A DNA stretch of 64,000 nt from Chara braunii (lineage: Eukaryota > Streptophyta > Charophyceae > Charales > Characeae), in assembly GCA_003427395.1 (NCBI GenBank), contig BFEA01000643.1, forward strand, positions 140,342-204,341. The letters are read 5' to 3'. Shown here in pieces: positions 32,912 to 45,515 of the stretch. The notes beneath the pieces were generated by a model, which was not told the origin of the DNA, made no database searches, and saw nothing but the letters and a program-made list of their open reading frames with translations. Both the position numbers and the translations under genes were made by a program. How positions within the stretch are numbered: position 1 is the first letter of the stretch; every line of letters begins with the position of its first letter.

Positions 32912-33226
32912 CCCCCCGCTTTCTCATCGCACAGACATGAATCTCTGCTAATATAACATTATTAACTTCTACATTCAAAAAAGAGTTAGCTATAAGGATT
33001 TCACCCCCTGTCCATGATACTAACCAACTGATCATTTCTGGTGTCAACGTGACGGTTGGATTCACTTGATTATGTCGGTCTCTCCAATTTTGTTTGCGAA
33101 TAAGCTTAACTACCCGTCCATCATCTGAATAGAGAGGATTGAAACGACATGGGGGATCATCAACTTTGAGCACTTTAGATACAGACATAGTTGTCGTGTC
33201 GTTGTTGTAGGAGGTCAACCACAACC
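32912..33226 (-). CDS. candidate exon, unknown product
   Basis: A clear acceptor (TTTATTTGCAG) opens a frame of about 105 residues with coding-like composition (VLKVDDPPCRFNPLYSDDGR, then NPTVTLTPEMISWLVSWTGG). The donor is uncertain (GTCAGT at about 32911 is one option). I do not recognise the family. It continues the series of minus-strand exons. Confidence 0.4.
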
Positions 33227-33879
33227 CTGCAAATAAAAGTCCGCAATGTTGTCACAAACCACCAACTCAAGCACAAACCTGCAAAAAAAAATTCACAAAA
33301 CATTGTTAAACAAATGGGAATAACAGTCACAGAATGGCTGATACAAATTATGTGAGTTGGGCATCGACATAAGAGTATGACACATCCTGTTTTTATCGAG
33401 CATACATTTTAAAATTAAATTTGAAATAAAATGAATCTTAGGAAGAAAGGTGTGTCACAGTTTGTGTTTTTCATTTTTTTCTTAAAGGTCAATCCTAGTG
33501 CTAAGTCTCGTGCTGCTCACAAGCAACCTTCTATTAAACTGAATCCTTTAACTTACAGATATCTTGTCGAGCTTGTCAGATAACTAGCGGTGGGATAGGA
33601 GTGGCCTTGTTGGTGTGCAGTCGTCTTATCAAACCATCGGTGGTTATGAATGCAGGTGCAAACCTGGTCTAGCTACATTCGCCAAAGAACAGGCAGCCTG
33701 GGTACCAATTGGATATCCAATTTTACCTGCTGATGCAACAAGTGCCTTGAGGATGATCCAGAAAAGATAAGGGTTGGACCAGGCCTTACAGGACGCACAA
33801 AACGTCCAGGCCATCAGACAAAATTATCCTCGTAGCCAAAAACTGTGAAATGAAACCTTTCCAGGCCATGCAGACAAGA

Positions 33880-34090
33880 TTGACTCTGACTCTGACGATT
33901 ACAAAAGCTCGTGCTTAAACCTAAGACCTTATCCAAAGACCTGGACCCTGAGTTAAGCCCTCACCCCTATGCAAATCACTGGCCCAGATCTCGACTCAGA
34001 CGTAGATCCTGACTTACATCTTGAACCTTATGCAAAGGGTAGGCCTATACCCTGAGATCTATACATCGACCCGGGCCCAAATCCTATTGG
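33880..34090. repeat. degenerate GACCCTGACTTA-type repeat, second locus
   Basis: Same unit family as 29240-29560, again irregular. Confidence 0.5.
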
Positions 34091-34461
34091 CCATGATCAA
34101 ACACTCACAATGTCTCTACAATAGACTCTCTCTATCTCTCTCTCTCTTAGAATACCACTTACAAATGAAAACCCCTTTCAACCCCCTTTGAAACCCATGT
34201 ATTCCCTCCTTCCCTTCCCTTTAAAAACCATTTATACTTGCTCTAGAAGGCACTTTGCCCATGGAACATTCAAATATAACACCCGGACATTCTATTTGGC
34301 AGTTGCATTTTGTTGGGAGGAAAAACTGAGGGAAAAGAAAAATCTGATTTTTTCTGAGTAACTTGAATATAACATCCCAGACGTCAATTTTGGGTGAAGA
34401 TGGTAGTCTAGGATCTCAGACAACCGGTTTACGACCAAACATGGTTACAGTCTTACAGATA

Positions 34462-34462
34462 C

Positions 34463-34516
<54 letters not shown>

Positions 34517-34536
34517 ACATACACACACACACACAC
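34462..34536. repeat. compound microsatellite (CT)n(CA)n
   Basis: About 11 CT units then about 25 CA units with a few interruptions. Confidence 0.95.
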
Positions 34537-35029
34537 GCACATGCGGCAAAAGACAGAACAACGGACAGGGAGGGGAGGTGGCAACGGAAGAAAGGTCAGT
34601 CTGAGAGCCATGGTGGCCAAGGACAAGAGCTTACGACAACTTTACTTACCGGTAGATCCCACTCCCTCACTGGACAAAGTTTGCACCCTTCCCGACTGAC
34701 CTCTAGCTTGAAGTCAGGGCTAGGAGATAACCGAACCAGAAAAGCATTTGACCTCGACCTTGGAGTAGGTCCAACACAGTCCAATAACGGAAGCTTGAGC
34801 CCTTGATGATGCTAACAACGAGCAGTATCGCACATTGACCTCACTGCTCACGTCCAATAACAAGAACACACGCAGAAATCACAAGTATGAACAACGATTG
34901 AACAAGGACAAAATTCACGCACCTCTATACGAACTAACACGAAGGATTCAGAACAGCAGTAGAGGCAGCGATCGTGGAATCCTTTTCACTTCAGTAGTGC
35001 ACCTGGCTGTGAAAGGAAAATGAACCGAT

Positions 35030-35100
35030 GGGCCTAGCTCAGTTGGTACATAGGTGAAATACAGACCCGAGGTCGAATCTAAATGCAACCAGATGAGAAG
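35030..35100 (+). other. tRNA-derived SINE head or tRNA-like pol III promoter
   Basis: TAGCTCAGTTGG at 35035-35046 matches the A-box consensus and GAGGTCGAATC near 35069-35079 is one base short of the B box, with usual spacing. The flanking arms do not pair as an acceptor stem, so it is not a functional tRNA gene. A tRNA-derived SINE fragment is likely. Confidence 0.45.
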
Positions 35101-35476
35101 AGTAAAATTGTTTGGAAATACGTGCGACCAGCCAGATGATTGATCATATCTCATGGCCACCAAGGAGATAAATAACCTATAAACCAACCAGATTCAGGTG
35201 ATAATGCGCCGCTACACAAACGGTCAGAGATCAACCACTCAATTGATGTGCGGGCGCATCAGAAGCTGAGGGTGGAGATTGCCAATGATCCGCAAGTATG
35301 AACGGCTATGTCCAGATTCGAAAAAAAAAGTCGAGAAACAAAGTCGAGAAAAAAAGTCGAGAAAAAAAGTCGAGAAAAAAGCGAACAGAGAGAGTGAAAG
35401 GTCCCATATTTATACATCCATATGCTCCTCAGAATAGTGTGGCTATACGCCCCTATGCAAACAAATCCAACCTCCA

Positions 35477-35496
35477 AAAAAAAAAAAAAAAAAAAA
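35477..35496. repeat. poly-A tract
   Basis: A run of about 20 A, about 400 bp downstream of the tRNA-like head; possibly a retroposon tail. Confidence 0.6.
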
Positions 35497-36511
35497 GAGT
35501 AAACGGAAGGCCAACTTCGTTCACCGTCGAAAATTGACGTGTCATTTCAAAGAAAAAAACAGTTTGAAAAAGGAGATGCCAGTCTTTATTTGGCAATGAT
35601 TGAATTTCTGAATCTTGAAATAACGAAAAGAAGGGAAACAATATCCATGCAAGGACGTTCCTACAACAGACTCTCTCTCTCTCTCTCTCTATCAGACACA
35701 CACACACAGACAGACGCACAGGAGCAGGATCACTAAGACCCTTCATGACAACGAACACAAACAGGAGCAGACTCAACAGAGGGATATTAAAAATAGAAAA
35801 TAGGAATATATCAGGAGAGTATTCTACACAGGAAAAGGAAAGAGAACGAGAGAACAATTGAAAAAACTGGAGAGAGAACGAAGAGAAGTTAGAAAGATAA
35901 TGATAGACTGAAGAGAAGAAGAGAGCGGAAATCCAGAAATAAGGGGCTGCGAAAAAAGGGCCTGCGGGAAATCTAGAGAAGGTGAGGTGACCATCTCTCT
36001 CTCTCTCTTTCCTGGCAACATATGCCACACAACTCGTGACTCCGCTAACAACACACCCACACACTCTAGCCCTCAATACTTGTGCATCTATCGCACGCGG
36101 GCGGAGGTGATGAAGACGGAGTGCATGGCCTCGAGCAAGCACGTGTGGAGCAGTGAAGAGGAAGACGTGCGGTGCATGTACTAAGAGGAACAAGTTATGA
36201 CACTATAACGGAAGGAGGGAGGGGAAGGAGGAGGATCCGAGAATGACTCTTTCTCTCTCTCTCTCTGTTTTTTTTTCACAGGAAAAAGCAGGACAACAGG
36301 TAGGGAGAGGAGATAGCTATGGAAAAAAAGGCTAGCTCGAATGCATGGTGGCCAAGGAGAGCGGCTAAGGGGAAGTTTACTTGCCTATGGCGGCGCAGCC
36401 ACAAACAGAAGTCTTCAAAGTTGCTGGCTCAGAAGTAGATAGAACACTAAAGTTCAACGGCAAAGCTCAACCGAGGACTTGGATCCTCCTTGGGGACCAA
36501 GTCCCACTCAC

Positions 36512-36793
36512 CCAAATTCTGAGTTTCTGGCCGTAGATCAGGAAGGTCAACGACCATAAATGAAGAATCGGCATAACGGTTAGTGAGACTTGGCCCTGGT
36601 ACGCAACCACTTCCTTTTTCTTGCGGATAGTTCGGACATTGAAGTGACAGCAGGTTAACGGAGACCCTAATTTTCAGACCTTTTGCCACTTCACGAACAA
36701 GATAGAAGATAGACCGAAAATAGCCGCGCAAGTATGGAGAAATAGTAAGGATACAACAGGCGGCTAAAGAGCTGATAAAAGCATTGTCTACAC
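36512..36793 (-). CDS. candidate 94-codon exon, unknown product
   Basis: 282 nt, open, with acceptor TACCGTCAG and a strong donor GTGAGT; the length is a multiple of three. The translation has a hydrophobic first half (NAFISSLAACCILTISPYLR), a basic middle and a C-terminal VVDLPDLRPETQNL. Composition looks genuinely coding. I do not recognise the family. It is the most upstream minus-strand exon I can support. Confidence 0.5.
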
Positions 36794-37074
36794 CTGACGG
36801 TATTGCACAGAACAGTGATTGATGGTGCAAGCTATCTACTTCAACAGTCCCGCATCACAAAGCGCCCAGGGTATCTAAATCCCGATCGATATGAGGCCTC
36901 GGCAAAGTTCATCGTTGTCTAGCTCGTTTGGACGACAAGCTTCCTCAACTGTTTTCTTCTCTTGAAAGGGGGGGGGGGAACGAGATACCATAGTCTTGGC
37001 CAAAAAATTCCACCAACTTGTACCCTACAACTATTAGGTGCAACCGTGCAAGCCGCCATTCATACCAAAAAACA

Positions 37075-37323
37075 TCATCCATAACTCACATCGCGCAACG
37101 AATACTGCAGAGCTAACCTGCATATATAGCGCATATATCCAGGTCGGTTGTTTTGCAAAGGAATGACAAGAGCGCACCTAGAGACAAAAATCCCCTTCCA
37201 CCACTGGACCACCAACAAAATGTTTGGCGGAATCCCGTTCAGTAGGACTCTTCGTAGAGCGGCGACCTTGACACAATTGGCCTCACTATCATTGCTATTT
37301 GCTTTAGCATATTCGAATACCAC
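37075..37323 (-). other. possible coding stretch
   Basis: A minus-strand frame of 82 codons with coding-like content (RRVLLNGIPPNILLVVQWWKG) but no clear splice borders. Could be a further exon or a transposon relic. Confidence 0.2.
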
Positions 37324-37468
37324 CTCGTTGTTTGCAAGGGCGAGGATCGATCATCATCAACTCCACAAAAGCGTAGATTGATCATAACCACCTTGACAGA
37401 AACAGAGCACACAAATACAAAATCCTTCAACCACGAGATTATCGAGTCACTAAGTGACTACAAAAATG

Positions 37469-37720
37469 GCGATCTATAAGAATCACCTTCTCTGCAAAAG
37501 CGGACGACACCAATCCAGCATGTGGGCACCGATCGATAAGTATATCATCTTCCAATGCAACTCAGTGACGCGCACGAAAGTCCTGTACATTCAACACTTG
37601 CATGCGGGGAATGCCAACGTGAGAGAGGAATCGAATGGGATAATAATCACCTTGTCTGCAAAAGCGGAGGACACCAATCCAGCACATGGATGCCGACCGA
37701 TGTGTGTATCACCTCCCACT
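37469..37720. repeat. two-copy direct repeat around CTGCAAAAGCGGA
   Basis: Sequence with CTGCAAAAGCGGA, GACACCAATCCAGCA and GCACCGATCGAT-like blocks occurs at about 37480-37552 and 37645-37712. Confidence 0.7.
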
Positions 37721-37723
37721 AGG

Positions 37724-39037
37724 GTTGTCGAGCCCCGGCCCCGGGGCCCCGGGGGGGGTCCCGGGGGCCGGGGATCGGCACCCCTAGCCCCGGCAAAAAA
37801 AGTAAAAAAAAAACAAAAAAACAGGGCGGTGCACCAGCGTTGTCGAGCGGGGATCCCCGGGGGCAAAGCCAGTGTGAGGCTGCGGACCCCGGACCCCCGC
37901 CGCGGGGGCCATCCAACCCCGCCACCGCCGGACGACCCCCGCCGCCGCCCAGCCCCGGGTACCCCGCCGCCTAACCCCGCAGGCCCGCCACCGGCCCCGC
38001 AACCCCGCCCCCGCATCGCCCCCGCACCGCACTCCCGCCACCGTGACCCCGCCCGGGGAAGAACCCCGCCCNNNNNNNNNNNNNNNNNNNNNNNNNNNNN
38101 NNNNNNNNNNNNNNNNNNNNNNNNNNNNNNNNNNNNNNNNNNNNNNNNNNNNNNNNNNNNNNNNNNNNNNNNNNNNNNNNNNNNNNNNNNNNNNNNNNNN
38201 NNNNNNNNNNNNNNNNNNNNNNNNNNNNNNNNNNNNNNNNNNNNNNNNNNNNNNNNNNNNNNNNNNNNNNNNNNNNNNNNNNNNNNNNNNNNNNNNNNNN
38301 NNNNNNNNNNNNNNNNNNNNNNNNNNNNNNNNNNNNNNNNNNNNNNNNNNNNNNNNNNNNNNNNNNNNNNNNNNNNNNNNNNNNNNNNNNNNNNNNNNNN
38401 NNNNNNNNNNNNNNNNNNNNNNNNNNNNNNNNNNNNNNNNNNNNNNNNNNNNNNNNNNNNNNNNNNNNNNNNNNNNNNNNNNNNNNNNNNNNNNNNNNNN
38501 NNNNNNNNNNNNNNNNNNNNNNNNNNNNNNNNNNNNNNNNNNNNNNNNNNNNNNNNNNNNNNNNNNNNNNNNNNNNNNNNNNNNNNNNNNNNNNNNNNNN
38601 NNNNNNNNNNNNNNNNNNNNNNNNNNNNNNNNNNNNNNNNNNNNNNNNNNNNNNNNNNNNNNNNNNNNNNNNNNNNNNNNNNNNNNNNNNNNNNNNNNNN
38701 NNNNNNNNNNNNNNNNNNNNNNNNNNNNNNNNNNNNNNNNNNNNNNNNNNNNNNNNNNNNNNNNNNNNNNNNNNNNNNNNNNNNNNNNNNNNNNNNNNNN
38801 NNNNNNNNNNNNNNNNNNNNNNNNNNNNNNNNNNNNNNNNNNNNNNNNNNNNNNNNNNNNNNNNNNNNNNNNNNNNNNNNNNNNNNNNNNNNNNNNNNNN
38901 NNNNNNNNNNNGCTGGCAGCGGGGGCGGGGGTGCGGGGTTGGGGCAGGGCGAGGGGCCGGGGGAGGGGGTGGGGGTGGGCGAGGGGGTGGGCGCGGCCCC
39001 GCGCGAGGGTCTTTTGGCAGGCCGGGGGTGGGCGCGG
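37724..39037. other. extreme GC block around an 840 bp gap
   Basis: From 37724 the sequence is almost pure G and C, C-rich on the left of the gap (38072-38911, all N) and G-rich on the right (38912-39037). It starts CTAGGGTTGTCGAGCCCCGG, and GTTGTCGAGCGGGGATCCCC follows about 110 bp later. The opposite strand bias on the two sides suggests inverted arms. Frames read through it are artefacts. It abuts the retrotransposon. Confidence 0.8.
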
Positions 39038-40508
39038 TGTCGGAGGGTGCGGTGTCCCGGCCCTCCTCCGTGTACCAAGTCCCTGCCTGGTACCAGTCTC
39101 TTGCTCTAGTATTGCAACCAGTAGTCATCTCTACGATCCTTAGAGCCTGGGATGTACCCTGGTATGAACCGGTCCTGTCGGTGCATGCCCTTAGCAAAAA
39201 GGGTGCGCCACAGGGCTTTCCATTAGTCCACGCAGGCTTGGCGCCCTACTGTACAACAGAGCACAACCGGCTTGTGGCCGTGGTAGCCGTCGGGCTCGCC
39301 CTGGGACGTGGAGGTGAAAAGACTGGCTCAGTCTTTTCAACTGCGCGCCAACCGCCCCTGTACAGAGTTATGGGTTAGATGCACGAAAATAGGTTGATGT
39401 CAGAAGGGAAAAACTTAGCAGAGGGGTAGGAGGAGAATAAGAAAATAAAAATGAAAGAAAAGAAGGCAGAACGCCTGATCAGCACGAGGATCAAGACCAT
39501 TGCTTTAATATGGAATAATCCAACGACGGTTGATCGCTGCATCGACTTGGTTTTTCTTTTTTTCTTTTACTATTATTATTGTTATTACAATTCTAATTAC
39601 CGACTTACCAGTTTTCATGCGAGGATTTCCCTTTTCTTGTGTCGCGTCACTTTGTAGGGAGGCCAACGGTTCGGGTTTCGAGTTCGGGCGGTGGTATTGT
39701 GGCCTAGGCAGGCCCAACCCTTCGTATATCACCTATATCGGGTCTGTGCATATAAGCTCCGCGCGGTAGGACCCTTGTAGCTGCGTTAGAGGACAGGTAC
39801 AGTGGGGTCTGGAAAGGTGGGTGTGTGAAAAAGAAAAGAAAAGGGTTCAGGGCGAAAGTTGGGTTTTAGATTCGTGCGTGGACTTGAACCGCTATTCAGG
39901 CGGAGCTGTGGCGCGGAGGAAATCTGAAGCACCATCCTTTTTCTTTCTGCAGTTATTATTATTATTGTTATTATTATTACATTGTTGGTCTTTCGGGTGC
40001 GGCTTTCCCTTTTCATTTTCGGTCATTTCGCAGGAAAGCCAACGGTTCGAATTTCAGGCTCTGTGGTCCACGGCCTAAGTTGGCCGATTCCAAGCATCTC
40101 GTCTTTGAACGAGCTCCGAATGAGCGCCGCGCTGTAGGACCCCAAAAGAGGGGCGACCCGCGGCCGCATCGGTAGGAGGCTTATCACCCTCCCCATGAAG
40201 GGTCATAAGCCCCCTCCTTGCCATCGGACACGGGTACCCGTCAGGAATAGGCCGACGCTATGTTTTGAAAAGGGGAATGTGATCGTCGGAGTTCCGTTAT
40301 GGGACCACCGCCTTGAAATAGTAATCGCCTAGTAGTGAGAAGAATTGACAGGGACCAATAGTAGGAGGGTTGTTCTGCTATCGTAAGTGTTGTCTTTTGC
40401 CTGGGTTTCCTTTCGTATAAAATTTCAATTTTAATTATTCCTTTATTCTCAAAACGGTACTACGAGCCCCCCTCGCTTAGAACGAAGGTAACTCGGTATG
40501 AGGCAGGT

Positions 40509-40517
40509 CCATAAAAG
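40509..40517 (+). promoter_or_regulatory. mutated TATA box in 5' LTR
   Basis: Reads CCATAAAAG, where the 3' LTR has CTATAAAAG at the same place (58806-58814). One T-to-C change removes the TATA core. Confidence 0.4.
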
Positions 40518-43500
40518 ACAGCAGAGGCTTGCTGCCAGGGGGTGAGCAGGGTGCTTGTGAACTATCCCGCCACGTTAGTGTTGCTGGTCTGAGGGCCTGA
40601 GCGTGGAGCGGTGAGGGGTAGCCTGGGCCATCTGAGTGCGTGCACCCTGGGGTGGGTCTGTGGCTATCTCTGAGTGGCTATGGCGTTGCATGGGTATAGG
40701 CCCTGCTTCTGGTACCACCAGATTTTGTGGAAGCCCATGTCCGGGGAGGGGCCCAAGATCACGACGATCCTCAACTACGACGGGGGAGGCGAGCTAAGAC
40801 TGAGAATCAACGGGGGGGGAGGAAAAGAGGTGGAGATGCGGACTGATGGGAAGCTACAGGACGCGATCATGGAGACGAAAGACCGTGGGGAGAGCCGCTG
40901 CAAGAGGGACGGCGTAACGGCGACAATGAAGGTTAACGGTCTCGTATCATGAGACCGAGACCTCAATGGACACATCGGACTTGGAACAAGCCCACCTGGA
41001 CAGGGACTCAGGTGGTGAGAGCGAGATGAGGGAAGCTGGATATCGGGAAACTGACCTCAGGTCCTGGAATAGACCAGGCGAGATCCAGAGGTACCACCGA
41101 ACTGCGAAGCCGGTGGAAGAGGGACCCGAGGCCAGCTCTCAGCAACGGACGCCCAGAGGCTGCGGGACAAAAAAAGGTGCGTGAGAAGAACAGACAAGGG
41201 GGAGGACACGCGCGACACGTGTAGCAGCGGGGAGAGCGCGGGCAGGTCAACGAAAGGGGAGACTGGGCGAACGAACCAGACGCGAGCTTTCGCGACTGAC
41301 GTCAACCGCTGTTCCCCACGCTCGCGCGACGTTCTCGCACCAGCAGCAGTAAAGGAGGAGGTGGATGAGGTCCTGTTAGAATGGGAGATCAATGGCCTTA
41401 AAGGGGGGAGAATAATCTGCGAGGTGCCATGGGGTTTGCGACTTGGTCCTCTTGCCACGTGTCGAGTACTACTCCTTTCTCGTCTCGGACAAATCAACAA
41501 CTCTTCGTTTTTGTGCGTGGATTGCAGCCATTAGCTGGCCCAGGGGTGACTAGTGAGAGGTGGTGCTGGACCCTACGTGGGCTGAAGGGCACGATGAGAC
41601 TTAGTGTAAAGAAGAGAGTCGATCATGATCGGAGAAGTGGAAAAGGGCGAATGATACTAGGTCGACGCTTAGCAGGGGTGCGACGAACGACTTACATGAG
41701 AAGAGACTAGACTGAGAGAGGCAAGTGCAGTGTGTGTACTTGGTATGCTGATGTCAACCGGTTTCCTTTTGGTGCGGGATGTGCCTGAGAGGGGAAACAG
41801 AGGATGTGTTTGTTGATTACTGTTGATATTGACGGTGCTGATACACAAAGGCAGTTTCAAGTTTAGAGCGCGCAATTACTGTGCATGACGTGCCTCTGCC
41901 AATATCTGATGCATGAGGCGGAAATCTGTTGAAAGACGTGCACAAAGCAAGTCAGTCTGGGTGATATGTGAGACACCTGCAGGATATGAAAGAGAAGCGG
42001 GATTCATCGCCTCATGCTCTGAACGGATAGTACGCGATCAACGTAATAACGAACCACTCTTGGCGCCTAAACTGGAAGGGGGATGGCTGCACGCAAGATC
42101 AAAGAGTGATACGCACCTGACGAGCGGGGTTGTCAAGAGAGGCCAGTAACAAGCGGACTATTCTGTGGCAGTCCACCCCTGTCATGTAATAAAAGGACAT
42201 GTTGCTTTGGGGTCGTTTTCTCTTCATTTCAATTTCCATTTGCTAAACAGTTATCCTTCGCTGTCCCCGAGTCACGTCGCGTGTGCGGTTGTCTGATTTT
42301 TTTCGTTGTTCCATACGCCGATGACATGATAGCGGTTGATCACAGTTGCACCCGTAAACTTTGTGACGGGACTCAACCGTTTACGCTTAGCGGCTATGAT
42401 GATATTGGGTAAGAAAGACGAACTAGGATAAGTTGGGCGGGGTGCCTTGGCAAAGTACTCTGAACCACGTATGATCGCTGCTTGTATCAAATCCGAGGTG
42501 CTTACGACCATTGGGTGAGACAGGCTAAGATCCTGGGGCCTGTCCAGGGAAATGCTCTCAGGGGAGTAGTTCGATTCCCTGGTGAAAGAAGGAGTAAAGC
42601 GGGAAGACAGTCTCGTGAAGGGTTTGAGTTCGAACTTAGTGTTGTATTAGTAAAGCTGGATTATCCTCATTTAAGCCAGCCAGATAAGTAAAGTCCAATG
42701 TTAATCTCGTTTTCACTTCCTTTTCATTCTTCTTTTATTTTCCCGCTTTTTTGCCAACTGCTCATTTGGGAACCTTGTTGGACTTTCCTTCTGATACCCT
42801 TCCATTGTCATGATCAATATGTCGAAGGTGGTCTGTTCTAGTAAGGATCGCCTACCTGCTAGCCAAATATTTGCTTGATGGTGGTTGATCTCATGTTGCT
42901 CCGAGATATTTTGCTGGGAGCGAAGGTAGTCAAAAGCAAAGCTAATGAGTTTTCACGCGTCTAAGAAGCAAGGTAGCAGAAGATAGAATTTTTTGAACAT
43001 TACTTGTTTCAAGATCAGACCTCCCCGATCTTGGCATCGCACTCTGTTCCTATTCTTTCCCATTATACGGTTCTCTGGGCTAGTTATGGTCCGTGTCTCA
43101 TTTATTTGCCTGGCGTGAGAAACTGAACTCAGTCACGCTTAACGGGACAGGTAACGTGATGAGGGTAACCTTATGTCATCCATGAAGTGGGTTTAGGAGG
43201 CTTCAGTTGCCGTTGGTAGTCATGCTTCGCACTGTATAGTCACTGAGTTGAGAAATTGAACGCGCTTGATCACCACTTCCGAAGAGTCAAGGAAGCAAGC
43301 GCTGAAGTACAGTTTGAGAAAGCATAAAACGTTGTGCCATCAGAAGAAGATGAAAAGGAAACACCCCTTGTTGTCAGAAAACAGAATGGTAGCTAAGTAT
43401 AGCGTATCAGTGTCATTGGAGAAGTGACAACCAACTCGGTTATTTTAGCCGAGGGCCGTCAAGGGGATCAGGGGTGTATTTTGAAAATTGACGGGAGATA

Positions 43501-43834
43501 TCGATCAGACTACGCCCAAGCTCTGCAAAGTCGGTAATTAGTAAGACTGAGCTATTGTCCTGATAAAATCTAGCTATCTGATAGACCTGCTCACTCTTGG
43601 AAACAGATGTACAACTCAGGTCAGATTATGAGAAAGCGCAAACGTACTTGAACCCCCTTTCCCCAAAGATTCACAGATCAGTGAGGCATCATTTGATCCC
43701 TTGTGGTCTCTATACTTGCCATCACACCGTTGAGTGAGCCGATCTGTTGAGTATTATCAAGCAAGCAAAACCCTCAATACTCTGTGGTAGGTGAGTGGCA
43801 CTCAACACCTTAATGAAGTAATTAGTACTGTGAT

Positions 43835-44245
43835 TTGATGATACCTGAGAAATTATCAGGGAGCTCTAAGCAGGGTAAACTGTCACAGTTACTTTACCTT
43901 TCACTTCGAAACCAGTTTGACGTTGTATGCTTGCTCCTACGATTAGTCAAGCTTTTGAGCTGCTCAGGGTTTGAAAGTGATTCTCAGCACCCTATAAGGG
44001 CCCAATCAGCAGTTTGACGCGCGAATTATTTGAAGACCTTTCAGTTAAAACTCATTAGACCCCTGTCATTCTCGCTTTTCCACCAACCAGCCATGGATAA
44101 TGAAGGCAGACGGAAATCAGATGAGCTTCGAAAACCTGTTCGAGCTATCTCAAAAGGGATAGGTTCTTCTCGCTCTTGTGACCTTTCCCCCCACGTCAAA
44201 CAGCTCTGTGCATCAGCATTTACTCTTAAAAAAAAAAGTACCTGA
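43835..44245 (+). pseudogene. LTR-internal ORF, interrupted copy
   Basis: In the 5' LTR this frame is split by a TGA near 44015; the matching frame in the 3' LTR (62134-62544) is open for 136 codons. No known motif. Just upstream (about 43600-43790) lies a decayed frame whose translation (RHHLIPCGLYTCHHTVERAD and on) loosely resembles the small-ORF family described at 45516 and 47005-48546. Confidence 0.35.
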
Positions 44246-44989
44246 ATTATTCGGCAGGGCCTCTCAGAATACTCAGTTGAATCACATTGAGCTATTAGGT
44301 TTCCCCTTTACCTCAACTTCCTGATAAGTGGCAGTATGCAATCCATTCAGAGGCTCTGAACAATCACTAGATATTCTAATCAGTTTCAACCCTCCCGATC
44401 CTAAGAGTGGTGTGCCATTTGGAATGCAGAAGATTACCACGTAATTCGGGAGAGAAGAATCATGAAAAAGGGGAAAGTTTTGGTTGTGAAGGGCAGAGTA
44501 GACAAAGACAAACAAGAGGGATGGGAGGAAAGAGCCTGCCAGGATATGAAAATTAGTAGAGGAAATCAAGTGAACATGTAGTTCGAAGGGTAGAAGGGGA
44601 AAAGTACATCGAGTATGTAATTTATTTTTATGGACTTGACGACAGATTGCATAGCACTGGATCCTCACTGGAAACGGTGGAACACGCCAGAGAAAAACTC
44701 GTCGGAGTTCCGTGTCATGTGAATTACTTTCACTGCTATTTAGCCAGTATTTGAGCCGGCGAGCACTCAGCAAACAGTCTGCAGTCTTCCCTGTTGCACT
44801 ATGCCACGCGATTGAACAAAATTGGTAGCTCAGTGTAACCTCACTCACTTTGACAGTGCTCGGACAACACCCAGTCAATCATTCATCAAGCAGAAGCATC
44901 AGATAGGCGAGAAGTCGGCTAGTATCATTGTTTGTCCACGATTCAGCATCTAACTGTCTGAGTTACTTGGAGTTTTCAGTCAGCGATTA

Positions 44990-45150
44990 ATNAGTAATGA
45001 TCGACTTTCTGATCAGCGAATCGATCAGTTTTTCTGTTNAGCAGAGAATCAGTATTCAGACACAGCATTCAAACAACTTCAAACAACGCCCAAGCAGATT
45101 CCGGGTTGCCCGCTTTGCANTGAACTCGGTACANACTCAGTGAACTCANT
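44990..45150. other. scattered undetermined bases shared by both LTRs
   Basis: Single N at about 44992, 45040, 45120, 45134 and 45150 recur at the equivalent places of the 3' LTR (63293 onwards). Identical ambiguous calls in two separated copies point to a shared consensus rather than independent sequencing. Confidence 0.8.
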
Positions 45151-45487
45151 GCAGACTCAGTGCGGAGTCAGCAATCTCAGAAATATTCAGTCCTCAGTCT
45201 GTATTCTAAGCAGCGTTTAGTTCTCAGCCAACAATATCAACAACATCCAATTTTTCAATCAAGCAGCAGTTAATCAGCAACATTCGACTCTTTCCATCAA
45301 CAACTAATCAGTAATATCCAGTTCTCAATCAGGAGTTAATCAGCTGTTAGCAAACATTTGATAGGCTTTCAGTCAGTGGTCCGACGGATCTAGGAGTTAG
45401 CCCTGCGGCGGCTGTTTACCCACGTAGCGGATTTGTTGTTGACCTTACCTACAACAGACGCCTGTCAGTAAGAATCAGCTTCCCCTC

Positions 45488-45495
45488 TATAAGAG
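45488..45495 (+). promoter_or_regulatory. TATA-like box before the LTR ORF
   Basis: TATAAGAG, about 28 bp before the ATG at 45516. That distance would place the transcription start at or near the ATG, so a promoter here is uncertain. Also present in the 3' LTR as TATAAGAT. Confidence 0.3.
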
Positions 45496-45515
45496 AGCCA
45501 CCAATTCTCATTTCC

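Noticed and set aside
35453-36193. 246-codon minus-strand frame
   Set aside because: Phe/Ser/Leu-rich translation of pyrimidine-rich intron sequence and microsatellites; no motif.
37454-39197. Very long frames across the GC-rich block
   Set aside because: They are open only because 840 undetermined bases and stop-poor GC repeats are translated.
44282-44878. 198-codon minus-strand frame inside the LTR
   Set aside because: The matching frame in the 3' LTR is shifted by a one-base insertion and no motif is present; probably chance.
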